NCBI GenBank assembly: GCA_030267965.1
Contig: BRYA01000009.1
Coordinates: forward strand, 7,890-62,594
Source of the DNA: Triparma columacea
Lineage: Eukaryota; Sar; Bolidophyceae; Parmales; Triparmaceae
Direction of reading: 5' to 3'
DNA length: 54,705 nt
A model generated the notes under the pieces. It was not told the DNA's origin. It was given only the letters and a program-made list of their open reading frames with translations, and searched no databases. The first letter of the stretch is position 1. Every line of letters begins with the position of its first letter. This document shows positions 28,348 through 41,380 of this stretch, piece by piece. A program made the translations under genes and the position numbers.

Positions 28348-31300
28348 ATGAAGAATTCAGACGCAGCCCAAAAACCACTCCACACGCGTCTATCACCCCT
28401 CATCCCTCTCTCTCTCGATGCTCGTCTCGCTCTCTTTTCTCACCTAACCGAGAACTTGTCCCAATCTGGTTGGATAACTTTTTTCTTTACAGTCCTGGTC
28501 CCCTACAATGATGAGAGCGATGGAGAATTTGATGAGGGCTTTGGTTCGGAATGGCGTAGTTTGGCGATTCCTCCCCCCCCGCCTCCTGCTCCTGCTCCCA
28601 CTACTCCTTCACCTACCCCGACCCCCCCTCCAGCCCCCTCTCGAAGTAGGGTGTGGTCCGCTGATGGTCCTCCCACCCCCATAACCCCCACCACCCTCGC
28701 CAAGATTGCGGGACTTCCCCCTCCCGATCCCCTAGACAAGCTAATAAAGTCTCTCGGTGACTTGCCTTCTGTGCGACGAGCAGTAGTTACGATAGTCACG
28801 GTGGCTAGAGTTTGGGCCTTGGTGACTCCCCTACCCCCTCCTCCCCAAGCACCGCTTGATTCAAAGACCGACGAGTTGTTCGACGATGTTGACAAGGAAG
28901 CAGCGCCTCCAAAGAGTGTCTTGGAAAGGATAGTCGAGCACGCAACGCGAAATAGCCCGGGATATATTGATAACAAGGTCTATGAACGTCTCCTCTCCCT
29001 GTACAACAAGGTACACCCTCCTTCCCCCACAACAATGAATTTTTCTAGGTACCAAGTTTGGGTTGGTGGTGTTATGCTGAAGGGCATTACAGAATCGAAG
29101 GATGCCGGAGACGCCCCTCCCTCGGCTGCAACGAAAGGTGAGAATGAGTGGAAGTGAAAGCAGCACAGTGTCATCAACATCGGGAGGTGATTTTTCCAAT
29201 GCTGTAGCTCCTTTGTACTAATGCAGCCATCTTCGCGGCTCACTTCGCTCGCTGCACGCTCGTCGCAGATTTGAACAAAAAGAAGTCCTTTGGGGCGAGG
29301 TTCAAGAAGGGCCTTAAAATCGCGACTGCCGCCACCCTCACAACCACAGCTATCGTGATAACCGGAGGGATCGCCGTTCCTTTCATTGCAGCTGCCGGAT
29401 CCACTCTCATCACAACCTTAGGAGTCCTCACCTCCTCCTCCTTGATAATTTCCACAACCACCTTCATTTCGACACTTATCGTGACAATCGGCGGCAACGC
29501 GGCTCTCGTCGGGGTTTTCCTGGGGGTGACGGGGGGGCAGATTAGCAGCAGGAAGTGGAAGGCTGCAATGAAGGAGGAGGCCGATGTCGAAATTGACAGG
29601 TGGGACATGCCTCGTCCAGTCTGCGATTTGTGCAAGGAGAAGTTGTCCTCCGAGGATTCGGGCTTTGGGGAAACATGCGAAATATGCGGCCGCGACCCAA
29701 TGTACTACCTGGGCCTTGACTCAAGCGACAAGAACAAGAACGTATCGACAACGAGATCCATGACCGTGGACGTTTGCGTTTCGGGTTGGGTTTCTTCGCC
29801 CAGGAGCTGGTACAGGCCCTGGGGAGTTATGGAGTGTGCCGGAGAGGTGGGAGACGTGGAACTTGAGGGCTGTTTAAGGGATTTTTATAGGGTTTGTAAT
29901 GAGAAGAAATTAGAAGAGGACGAGGAGGACAAGGAGGAGAACGAGGAGGGGAAGGAGGAGGAGAAAGAGAAGGAGGATGGAGGGGGAGAAGAGAGCGGGG
30001 GGCATAAAGTGGACAAGAGCGATGGTGAAGAAAAGGAGGACAACGCAGAAGGCGAGGAGGAGGAAGGAGAGAAGAAGAAAGAGAAGGAGGAGAAGAAGTC
30101 CAAATTCATCCCCGACCTCCTCACAGTATGGTCCGGTCGTATCCCCCTTCTCCTAAACTCTATCTTCGAAAAGTATAACGTGAATCCCTTGAACATGACC
30201 TCCCACCTCCTCTCCGGCTCCCCTCCCTCCACCGAAGTTGTCTCGTTGTCAGTTTCGAAGGACGGTGTTGACGCTATCGACGCGCTCGGATTTACAAATT
30301 ATTCCTCGTTTGTCGAAGCTGTCGTGCCTGCGGGTAACGTTATCATGAAGGTGAGGGCCGGCGCCGGGTGACATGACTATTTCGAAATACCAACCCCAAA
30401 AGCTTGTCGCCTCGCTCCTACCCTCAGGACAATTGCTACGCCTGGTATAACTCCCGGCCAGGTAACGTTCAACTCACTGTGAAATGGGAGCCCGCTATAA
30501 TTGAGAAGATAAGCTACAATTTCCTGACCTCTGAGGCCGTTGCCATGGTCGCCGAGGCGAGCTTGAAGGAAGGCCTGAAGCACACCGTCGCGGCCTCGCT
30601 CATGACAGCGGCGGCGGTGCCGATCATGCTGGCGAGGTGGGTCAACGGTATAGACGACGACTGGGGGCTGGCGTGCACCCGCGCCGATCGTGTGGGGGTG
30701 CTCCTTGCTAGGAGCTGGTGTGAAAACGGCGTGGAGGTGAGAAAAGGTTTAAGGTTTATAGGCCACGAGATGTCGCTTTTTGACTAACGAGGCTTTTCCG
30801 CGCAGGACGAGGTTGACCAAGTGGAGGAGGATGCAAAGAAGAACGGTTCGGAAAGCAGCTCCTCCCCGTCATCTACCTCGACCGCCCGCTCGTGCGGTCT
30901 GAACCTGAACCTCATCGGTTACTCCTTCGGCGGCCGCGTTATATTCTCAGCCCTCTGCGAGCTTTCCCGCCTCCAGTCCATCTACCTCGCTTCCAACTTC
31001 TCACCGGACTCCAGCTCCAACGTGGTTTCCAACCCTGACGGCACGAAGGTCACCCTGTACAGGGAGCCCGGGAGCATCGTGGGGAGCGTGGTGATGATGG
31101 GCGCCCCCCTTCATGTGGACAGGTCGAAGTGGAGGGAGGTCAGGAAGGCTGTGGTGGGGTCGAGGATGGTGAACTGCTACAGCCACAGGGACATCGTAGT
31201 TAGGCTCCTCTTTCAGTACAAGCGCAAGCTAGGCGCGATTGGGGCCGCCGGTTCAGTTGCGGGAAGCTGCGGCATTGGGGTTGACGGGGTGGAGGATTTG

Positions 31301-31381
31301 GACGTAGGGGACTTGATCAAGACGCATGACCAGTATGAGCATAAAGTCAATAACATATTGAAGATGGTCGGTGATTTTTGA
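28348..31381 (+). CDS. TMCO4/DUF726-family membrane alpha/beta hydrolase, four exons
   Basis: Exons 28348-29137, 29269-30350, 30428-30736 and 30806-31381 give 918 residues. The DUF726 core is split: several membrane helices (about 280-350; IATAATLTTTAIVITGG, STLIVTIGGNAALVGVF), then WSGRIPLLL, LTSEAVAMVAEASLKEGLKH and the hydrolase block NLIGYSFGGRVIFSALCEL with nucleophile Ser767, followed by VVMMGAPLHVDRSKW and VNCYSHRDIVVRLLFQYK. Yeast Mil1 and human TMCO4 share this core; function is poorly known (Golgi/AP-1 or lipid related). Odd features are a four-Cys zinc-ribbon-like insert (C382, C385, C400, C403) and a long Glu/Lys-rich disordered insert. Introns 1 and 3 carry GTGAGAA donors; intron 1 ends CTCGTCGCAG. 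Confidence 0.85.
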
Positions 31382-31595
31382 GAAAGACACAAGGCTAAAG
31401 CGGGCTAAATGAAGGACATTGGTTCCGTTTTTTTCGGCAAAGCAGTGTAACATTTGTTTCTGGTAAATTCTCGCGAGAGTATTTGAGTCTTGTCATCGTA
31501 TTTCATCAAAATCTCATTGCTCCCGTCTCCAGCCTAAACCAAAAGTAACACTTGGAACCCCCCCTCCAAACGTCGGTCCCCCCGCGCATGCTTTA

Positions 31596-32386
31596 CTACT
31601 GCGTCATGAAGTATCCGGCGACGGCGAGCAGCACGACAAGGATAGCGATGATTGGTCCCATGCCTCCCCCTGCAGCTTTAGCGGCCTCCTTGGCCAGTCT
31701 CTGTAAGTAGGAGGGGGGTCAGCTTCGACTCGAAGGGGGGGGTGCACAAACGTCTCCCATCGTCTCACCTCCTCCTCCATCTTCTTCTTCTCCTCTTCGG
31801 TGATCTTCAGCTCGCCGATGACGTACTTGGCAAGCTCCTTGCGGGCATCTCCGCTGTGTCCGATGTCCTCAAACTGTAGGGGAGGGGTACACAGGGGGGG
31901 CGAAGTGAGGTTGGGAAGGGGGGTGGCAGTTGCCAAGGCAGGGTGGGAGTCCTCTCGGTATAATTGTCCCCCATCAATCAGCCCCAATCAGCGCCAATCC
32001 AGCTTTTTCTCTCACCTGATCGGTGGCATCCATCCCAGCAGCATCAAGTAGCACCTCAGCGCCTCCAGGGTGCTCGTCTAGGTACTTAGTAACGTTGTAG
32101 ACATTAGGGGTGGTGGCTCCGGGGGGGCTTATGATGAGCCAGCAGTCTTCTTCGGTGTTGTGCTTGGCGACCTCGGCGGACGAATACGACTAATTCGGAC
32201 AATAAGAGATAGGAAATGCGAAAGACGTGTGAGGAGAGAAGAAATATGGTAGAGGAAAAAGGAGGCGTGGAATGAAGGGGAGTAAAATTCATATGTGTGT
32301 CACCCTGGACACCATATTTTACCGGAGGGTGTGAAACACGTAATAAGGCAACCAAGAGCCGCCACACTCACCTTATCAGCTCCCAT
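31596..32386 (-). CDS. Cytochrome b5, tail-anchored ER type (four exons)
   Basis: Exons 32386-32372 (15 nt), 32189-32016, 31873-31769 and 31700-31596 give 132 residues. The heme domain runs from SYSSAEVAKHNTEEDCWLI through VTKYLDEHPGGAEVLL (axial His in HPGG) to FEDIGHSGDAR (second axial His). A charged linker (KITEEEKKKMEEE) leads to a C-terminal membrane anchor (MGPIIAILVVLLAVAGYFMT), the tail-anchored form. It donates electrons to ER desaturases, hydroxylases and P450s. The start MGADK fits the family. The frame is open further upstream through exon 1, so a longer N-terminus is conceivable but not needed. The first coding exon holds only five codons. Confidence 0.92.
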
Positions 32387-32934
32387 GTTGATGAGAAAGT
32401 ATGCAAATTGTCTGGCGAACCCAGACGTTCGTCCCCAATAAGCTGCTTTCCCAAAAGTTTTGCTTTTGTTGTCATCACCTTCAGTGTCAACGTCTTTAAG
32501 CGCGATAATTTTGTAGGTCAAGAGAAGAGGCTGAGAAGAAATCGGCAAGTCAATTTTTTAAAAACGGCAAGGCTGATTATTGGGTGAAAATGAGTTCAGC
32601 AATTAATATTTTTCTTCCCCAATTCCATCCCCCAGATTTTGGAAAGGTGAGAAAGTGTTGTGATTTTGTAGCCTTAGATCGCTTTGCCTTAACACCGTAG
32701 TTTGGGGCAATATTTTGAACATAGAGAGCAAATCATACCATAAAAAACAACGCCTTATCACTCCATCACCCTTTAAGCTTCCTCTCCACAAACGGGGTCG
32801 ACAGTCTGACTCCTCATTTCTATCCTCATTTCTACTACTTACACTCTCAACTACTCCAATCCCTCAATCACATTCATACCATCACCTTAGATCAAACCTT
32901 TCATCACAGATATCACAGATATAACCCTAATAGG
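32387..32934. other. Divergent intergenic region, no gene seen
   Basis: Spacer between cytochrome b5 (minus) and BUD31 (plus). It is AT-rich in the middle with C/T-rich patches near each gene (for example CTCATTTCTATCCTCATTTC around 32812-32831). Open frames here are extensions of the cytochrome b5 first exon or shadows. Probable promoter region for both genes. Confidence 0.5.
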
Positions 32935-33877
32935 ATGCCACGCTCTCGTCCACCTAAAGGATTCGACTACATCTCCCCAACGCTTGAAGCCCTCGAGGCT
33001 GAGCTCCGTAGTCAAGTCTCCTCTTCTCATGAGGGGCTCAGAAAGACTGAGGCAATGTGGCCCGTTATGCAGATCAACAACCAGAGGACAAGATATGTCT
33101 ACGATATGTATAAGGTGCACAAGAAGATTAGTAGGGAGGTTTACGATTTCTGCATAAGGGAGAAGGTGAGACAGTTATGACTCTATTTCACGAATCTTAT
33201 TTATGACTCTATTTCACGAATCTATTCCACGGAACTATTCTACAAATCAATTTCACGAATCAATTTCACATTTGCTAAAGCATTGACCGTGCGACGCTCA
33301 CCGTGCACCACACCCCCCCACTCCTTCCCCCACCCCCCAGATAATCGACGCAGCCCTGATCTCAAAGTGGAAGAAGCAGGGTTACGAGAACCTCTGCTCC
33401 ACCTACGTCATAAACCCCTCCAACTACAAGTTCGGCTCCGTCTCCATCTGCCGCGTCCCCCGCAGCGAGCGCCGCGAGAAGGGCGAGATCCAGGACCCCA
33501 ACACCGGGTGCACCGGGTGCTGCAGCGGGGACGTGAAGGGGGGGAACGTCTTTGGGAATAGGTACGGGCAGAGACTTGCCGGGATACAGATCGGTAGGGA
33601 GGAGAGAAGGAAGAGGAAAGAGGAGGAGCAGAGGGCAAGGGAGGAGGAGGAGAAGGCTGCCGAGGAGGCGAAGGGGGGGGGAGACGGGGACTCTGAGACT
33701 GACGACTCTGACTCTGAGAGCGACGACGACTTTGGACCAGCGCCTGTCAAGAAGCCGGTGGGGAGCGTTTTTGGTAACAAGGAAGAGGAGAAGGAGGCGC
33801 TGAAGTTGACAGAGGGGGCGGAGGACGAGGAGGACGAGGAGGAGGGGCCAAGCAAGAAGAAGGCAAAGGCCAGCTGA
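32935..33877 (+). CDS. BUD31: BUD31/G10 spliceosome protein with divergent zinc region and acidic C-terminal extension
   Basis: Exons 32935-33165 and 33341-33877 give 255 residues, against about 145-157 in the family. The first half is clear G10: PPKGFDYISPTLEALEAELR, EAMWPVMQINNQRTRYVYDM, KKISREVYDFC, ISKWKKQGYENLC. BUD31 sits in the catalytic core of the spliceosome and touches U6. The usual zinc-cluster region is changed: CICRVP-type sequence is present (SICRVPRS) and the end is GCTGCCSG, but several of the nine usual cysteines are replaced (LCSTYV, DPNTGC). After GCCSG there is an extra about 115-residue tail of charged helix (REERRKRKEEEQRAREEEEK) and acidic Ser/Asp blocks ending KKKAKAS. 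It is immediately upstream of the thiolase on the same strand. Confidence 0.88.
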
Positions 33878-34047
33878 AGATATATAAAGACAATAAAATC
33901 ACGAAAAGGAGAATATGCCAATGGCCAAACTTGACGTAAGAATTACCCAAGCCCAAATCTCGCACTCCAACTTGCACTCCCCCTCTCCTTCACCTCTTTC
34001 CCCTTTCCCTTTTTCTCACTTCACTTCACCCAAAATAAACCAAGATT

Positions 34048-35840
<1,793 letters not shown>

Positions 35841-36165
35841 GAGGCAAGGATGATAGAGGAGAGGAGAGGAGGAGGAGAAGGGCTGGGGCGCAAAAGGAAA
35901 GTAAGGATATCTGATGGGATGGGAGTGAGAAAGACCGACCGACACCTCGAAACCTATTGACGACGACAGATGATACCCCAACGAAGCCCAGGCAGCAAAA
36001 AACAAAACCAAATCTTCTTTTGAATCAAAACTATAGTTGGTATTCCCATCACCCATCACCAGCCGAGTCTTAAAATCAAGAAAGGCGTCTCCTCTAAATA
36101 TGCTATATGATTTTTGTTGGTTTTGTTATTGGTGGTCTTGTTCTTTCATTTAGGAAATGTGTCGT
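35841..36165. other. Convergent 3' region, no gene seen
   Basis: Between the thiolase stop and the stop of the small two-TM gene. Purine-rich at first, then AT-rich. It presumably holds both 3' UTRs and polyadenylation signals. No coding or RNA feature was recognised. Confidence 0.5.
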
Positions 36166-36985
36166 TTACGCGGTGGCAGGCTTGAACGTAAGGAGCTTTC
36201 CAGTCCAGGTGACAAGACCAATAACCATGAGCATGGTGGGCACAATAGCGACTCCGGAGCCGGAAGGTCCGGAGGGGATAGCACCAGTGCTAGAGTCCTT
36301 GTTGGCATCGTCATATCCGTAGTCGTTCATGGCGGGGAAAGCGTACAACCACCAAAGAAGCTGGGAGAAGAAGAAGTTGAAAGTCCATCCTGTGAGGCGG
36401 GAGGGAGGGACGGGGGCGAATGGAGGGTTAGGCGAGTCTAGAGGATCGGGGCAGGTTTCCCAAAGCAACGCTTGGGTCCGCACACTCAGACCCCAGAACC
36501 CCCCCCTCCCCCACCCCCCCGAATCATCACTGAAGTGTTCCTTCCAGAGGAAGCGTCCCGGGGGTCACCTCCGACGGCAGCCTCGACGGAGAGTCCCCAA
36601 TTCATCCACTCTTGAGCTCCTCCTGGCCCTCCCTCACGCAGGCTCGGAACCGCCCAAAGCTTCAGCGACACGGTGCTCGTTGGATCCTCCCCCCCTTGTT
36701 CCCCATTTTCCCCTTCCTCTAGACCCCGCTGACCCTCCAATCCCATCAAACCCACACAACAAACCCTAACCGTCCCAACATCACCCCGGAATGGAACGAA
36801 GGCGGGAGGTTCAAACCCCAAATCCATAGGATTCAGATGCGGGTATGGGGTGGCGAAGAGGGGGCCAAAAAACTACCTTCCATCAACACAAACAACCAGC
36901 GGGGGAGGACTTTCACAACGACTCGACACTACGTACCAATATTGTTCATGACGAATTCGGTAAGCATTTCGAGAGGGTTAGCCAT
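36166..36985 (-). CDS. Small two-TM hydrophobic protein (two exons, unknown function)
   Basis: Exons 36985-36937 and 36389-36166 join in phase (ATT G|GTACGT donor, CTCACAG acceptor) to 90 residues: MANPLEMLTEFVMNNIGWTF, then a membrane helix (about 17-34, NFFFSQLLWWLYAFP), a Tyr/Asp/Ser-rich loop (NDYGYDDANKDSSTGAIPSG) and a second helix (VAIVPTMLMVIGLVTWTG) near the end. I do not recognise the family. The size suggests an ER, plastid or mitochondrial accessory membrane protein. The 547-nt intron is long for this window and keeps a 113-codon open frame on the same strand; a cassette or nested exon cannot be excluded. Confidence 0.55.
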
Positions 36986-37450
36986 GGTGGTGGGAAGTTC
37001 ACGAAAAATTGGGTCCATGCCCCGAACCTCCGAACAGACAAGTTAGGTTAGGGCAGGATTCATGGAGATTTCTATTTTTGAGTGTGCAGGAAGAAGGAGC
37101 GGAAGAAAGATTTTTTTTAACTCATCGCAATCTTGCCACCCCCCCTACCTCTTAACCACCTCCCCTCGCCCCCCCCTGCCCCCGTACCCCACCCCAGTCC
37201 CCCAAAGATACCAGTTTAGAGTCCCCCCGTGGCAGCCCCACGACTTCGCCCGACACTACCTTCCCTCCTACACCCGCAAAGATGTAGGCGATCATTTTTG
37301 TTAACGGGGGCTTGCAATTTAAGCGACATTTTTCACATCTTCCAACAGTGTCGACGGAAAAATGACCTAGTGATTTTCCTACAGGTGGGCCCAACTAACT
37401 TGGTTCCTGAATTGACCTTCTTTGTCTGTTATCAAAAAAGCAATAGAAAA
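36986..37450. other. Divergent intergenic region, promoter of beta-tubulin
   Basis: Spacer between the small two-TM gene (minus) and beta-tubulin (plus). It contains a long C-rich block (about 37138-37215). A 5' UTR intron for tubulin is possible because an acceptor-like TTTTCCTACAG ends near 37385, but nothing decides it. No coding feature. Confidence 0.45.
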
Positions 37451-38957
<1,507 letters not shown>

Positions 38958-39365
38958 ATGGCAACTTTCTCTGACACAGATCATACTGATCACACAAAGG
39001 GACTTGAGGTTGACGTTAATGAAGCTTGGCTGATTGTTTCACATATAATTCATGAACATTTTTATTAGACGGAGACTCCAATTCACTCAGTCCAAAATAT
39101 AAAGGAAGTCGGAATGAAATCGTAGAAGCCCAAAAAAAACAAAAACTTCTCTGCAAGGTACGTGATGTCAAACCAAACCCCAAATACTCTTCCATAAGTG
39201 TCATTTAGCCTTCTGAGTCGTCCCAACTTCCGGTTGTTGCCGCTTTTGGGTAATAAACAAAATCTTTGTTTGCGACTTTACAAAAGAATGTAATATTCTA
39301 GCTCTAGCACTAACCCAAAAACCATATTGATGTTCAAAAATTAGACATGACAACCATCGATATCT
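38958..39365. other. Intergenic, no gene seen
   Basis: AT-rich stretch between beta-tubulin and the bZIP gene. A short ATG frame starts at 39347 (MTTIDIFE) and is one base out of register with the bZIP frame. See the bZIP entry. No other feature. Confidence 0.45.
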
Positions 39366-41006
39366 TTGAAAGGTGTGCCACCTTTGAAGGAAAGAGCACA
39401 GATTGAAGCCAAGAAGGAAGAAACACAGAGTGAAGTGACCAATGAAGTCACCACCAAAAACCAACAGTTTGCAATAGGGTCGAAGGTCACACACAATAAA
39501 CATGGAAACGGCACAATCGAGGAATTCACGTATTCTAGAGCGAAAGTGTTGGTGAGATTTCGAGCTATGACAATATGGGTTCAGGTTCAGGCATGTAGGC
39601 TTATATCATTCACGGAGGATAAAGAGGGGAGCGAACGGCGTGTTCCCTGGGAACGTAGTAGTAGGAATCTGAAACGTCCACCTCCACGTCAAGACAAGGT
39701 AGTTGATCCTTCTCTCGAGGCACAAGAAGGGCCTAAACGTCATTGTCAAGCTTCCAACCCCAACACCGCGCCGACGGATTCGCCGACAACTACCGAACCC
39801 ACGTCTAGTTCGACGGATTTTCCCATTGTTGCACCAACGCCCCAGGCAGTTGATCCTCCACGCACGCCCCAGGCAGTTGATCCTGACGAGGCATCAAAGA
39901 AAGCATCACGATTCTGGACATATGAGCCTGTCACGCCTGCCACTGACAGGCTAGACAACAAATGGGGGCCTCTCGCTTATGGTGAAACGACCACCAAAAC
40001 CCTTGAGGACTTCCTCGTCCTGAAATGCTTGTCCATTAGGGGCAAAACCAGGTCAAACAACAAAAGGGAGTTCTATATAAGATACCTGACGTGGTGGAGA
40101 CGTTTCGGCCATTGGAGAGGTACTATGGAGGGATGGGAGGACGAGCTAAGAGCTATTGATGAAGTCGAGGAAGAGGGGGGTGATCAGGTTACGACGAGCA
40201 GCTCGAAAACAACCACGAGCACATTCAGCGACGCCTTCTTCTCCCCACAGGGTGACATGATCTTCCTCGACCAGAGGCAGGGTGGTCCCGGAAGCGCCGT
40301 CGTTTCGACTGAGGGTATCCCCAACCAAAGGTCCAGCCAGCTAGGATTCGTGGCCCCCATAATCTCCGCTCCCCCTCAGACTACGACGTCCTCAACAGGG
40401 TCAGGGTCAGGCCGTGGTAAGAAGCGTTCCCGTCCCCAGGAGCGTGAGATGTCAGAGCAGCAGCGCGTCGAGCGTCGCGAGCGTAACCGCGAGCACGCCA
40501 AGCGTTCCCGGATCCGGAAGAAGTTCCTGCTAGAGTCACTACAGCAGACGGTCGCACTACTAAGAGAGGAAAACGATAAACTTAGGGGTGGGGAGCTCTT
40601 GACGACGAACAGCTCGACGACAAACACGAGCGGTGGGGAGCACTTGACGACGAGCAGACCGACAACAAACACGAGCGGTGGGGAACACTTGACGACGAGC
40701 AGCTCGACAACAATCACGAGCAGCAGGGAGCTCGTGAAGATAAAGGAGAAAGGATCTCGGACCGTGTCAAGAAAGGGGCCCAGCGAGGGAGCAACCGTAA
40801 AGGTAGACAAAGTCAGGGAAGCAATCATGCTCCGCCATAATGCTTTCGTCACCTTGGTGGAGTATAACGTCCTTAAGGAGGACATCATCAACAACCAATT
40901 CGAGAGGTTCGAAGGGGTCATGAAACTCATGAAGTACCTTAACAACGAGGACATCAACAAGGAGGATTATGAGGATTTGAAGGGCGCTTTGTTTGCCTCC
41001 AGCTAA
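39366..41006 (+). CDS. bZIP transcription factor with N-terminal SH3/Tudor-like module (5' end unresolved)
   Basis: Open for about 546 codons. Near the N-terminus (about 35-80) FAIGSKVTHNKHGNGTIEEF...VLVRFR resembles small SH3/Tudor-like barrels (KVxHxxxGxGxV). A middle region has a Trp-rich block (FYIRYLTWWRRFGHWRGTMEGW, split here as FYIRYLTWWRRF and GHWRGTMEGW) of unknown fold. The bZIP basic region at about 369-387 (ERRERNREHAKRSRIRKKF, N-x7-R present) and a zipper to about 406 are of the heterokont type also found in aureochromes. A 15-residue repeat follows (GGELLTTNSSTTNTS, three copies). No in-frame ATG lies between the upstream stop (39348) and the SH3-like part, so the start is on an upstream exon, non-ATG, or lost. 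Confidence 0.7.
   Translation: MKGVPPLKERAQIEAKKEETQSEVTNEVTTKNQQFAIGSKVTHNKHGNGTIEEFTYSRAKVLVRFRAMTIWVQVQACRLISFTEDKEGSERRVPWERSSRNLKRPPPRQDKVVDPSLEAQEGPKRHCQASNPNTAPTDSPTTTEPTSSSTDFPIVAPTPQAVDPPRTPQAVDPDEASKKASRFWTYEPVTPATDRLDNKWGPLAYGETTTKTLEDFLVLKCLSIRGKTRSNNKREFYIRYLTWWRRFGHWRGTMEGWEDELRAIDEVEEEGGDQVTTSSSKTTTSTFSDAFFSPQGDMIFLDQRQGGPGSAVVSTEGIPNQRSSQLGFVAPIISAPPQTTTSSTGSGSGRGKKRSRPQEREMSEQQRVERRERNREHAKRSRIRKKFLLESLQQTVALLREENDKLRGGELLTTNSSTTNTSGGEHLTTSRPTTNTSGGEHLTTSSSTTITSSRELVKIKEKGSRTVSRKGPSEGATVKVDKVREAIMLRHNAFVTLVEYNVLKEDIINNQFERFEGVMKLMKYLNNEDINKEDYEDLKGALFASS
40587..40721 (+). repeat. 45-bp coding tandem repeat in the bZIP gene
   Basis: Units start at 40587, 40632 and 40677 with GGTGGGGAGC/A and each encodes about 15 Gly/Thr/Ser-rich residues directly after the leucine zipper. 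It is in frame, so copy number can vary without breaking the protein. A shorter duplication (CCCAGGCAGTTGATCCT) lies at about 39841-39885 in the same gene. Confidence 0.9.
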
Positions 41007-41010
41007 ATAG

Positions 41011-41342
41011 TTCATCACGTTTTATTTGAAATCCAACTTCGAGGCACTCCAATTGGCTAAACTCACTGTCTCTGCAATCGAAAGTCTTAAATGCCAAGTA
41101 GACGAAAAGAACAAAACGGTTGAGGATCTTCAGTCAAAGCTCGCGGAGAAGGACCAGCGTATTGCGGAAAAGGACCAGTGTATTGCGGAAAAGGACCGTG
41201 TATTAAATACGAGTGTATTAAATACGCGAAAGAAGAAATTGAAGGCCTCAAGGACCGCTTGAACAAAATTACGAACAAACTGAAGCAGAAACTTGCTGGT
41301 AGTGTGGCAGAATTGTCAGAAATGATGCGAGAATATAATTAG
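41011..41342 (+). pseudogene. Coiled-coil ORF broken by a one-base frameshift
   Basis: Directly after the bZIP stop a frame without any ATG encodes a coiled coil (FEALQLAKLTVSAIESLKCQ) ending in 21-bp heptad repeats (AEKDQRI, AEKDQCI, AEKDR). The third repeat unit lacks one base (GGACCGTG where its sister has GGACCAGTG, at 41197-41198). Beyond it the coiled coil continues in the next frame (EEIEGLKDRLNKITNK...SEMMREYN) to a TAG at 41340-41342. It may be a decaying gene or exon, a sequencing/assembly error, or a separate downstream exon set. It is not in frame with the bZIP. Confidence 0.5.
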
Positions 41343-41380
41343 AGAGGCGATTTAAATTACCATCAGCACCACCTTTTAGA

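Noticed and set aside
31253..31453. Minus-strand frame overlapping the end of the TMCO4-like gene.
   Set aside because: A shadow of the coding strand with no start context.
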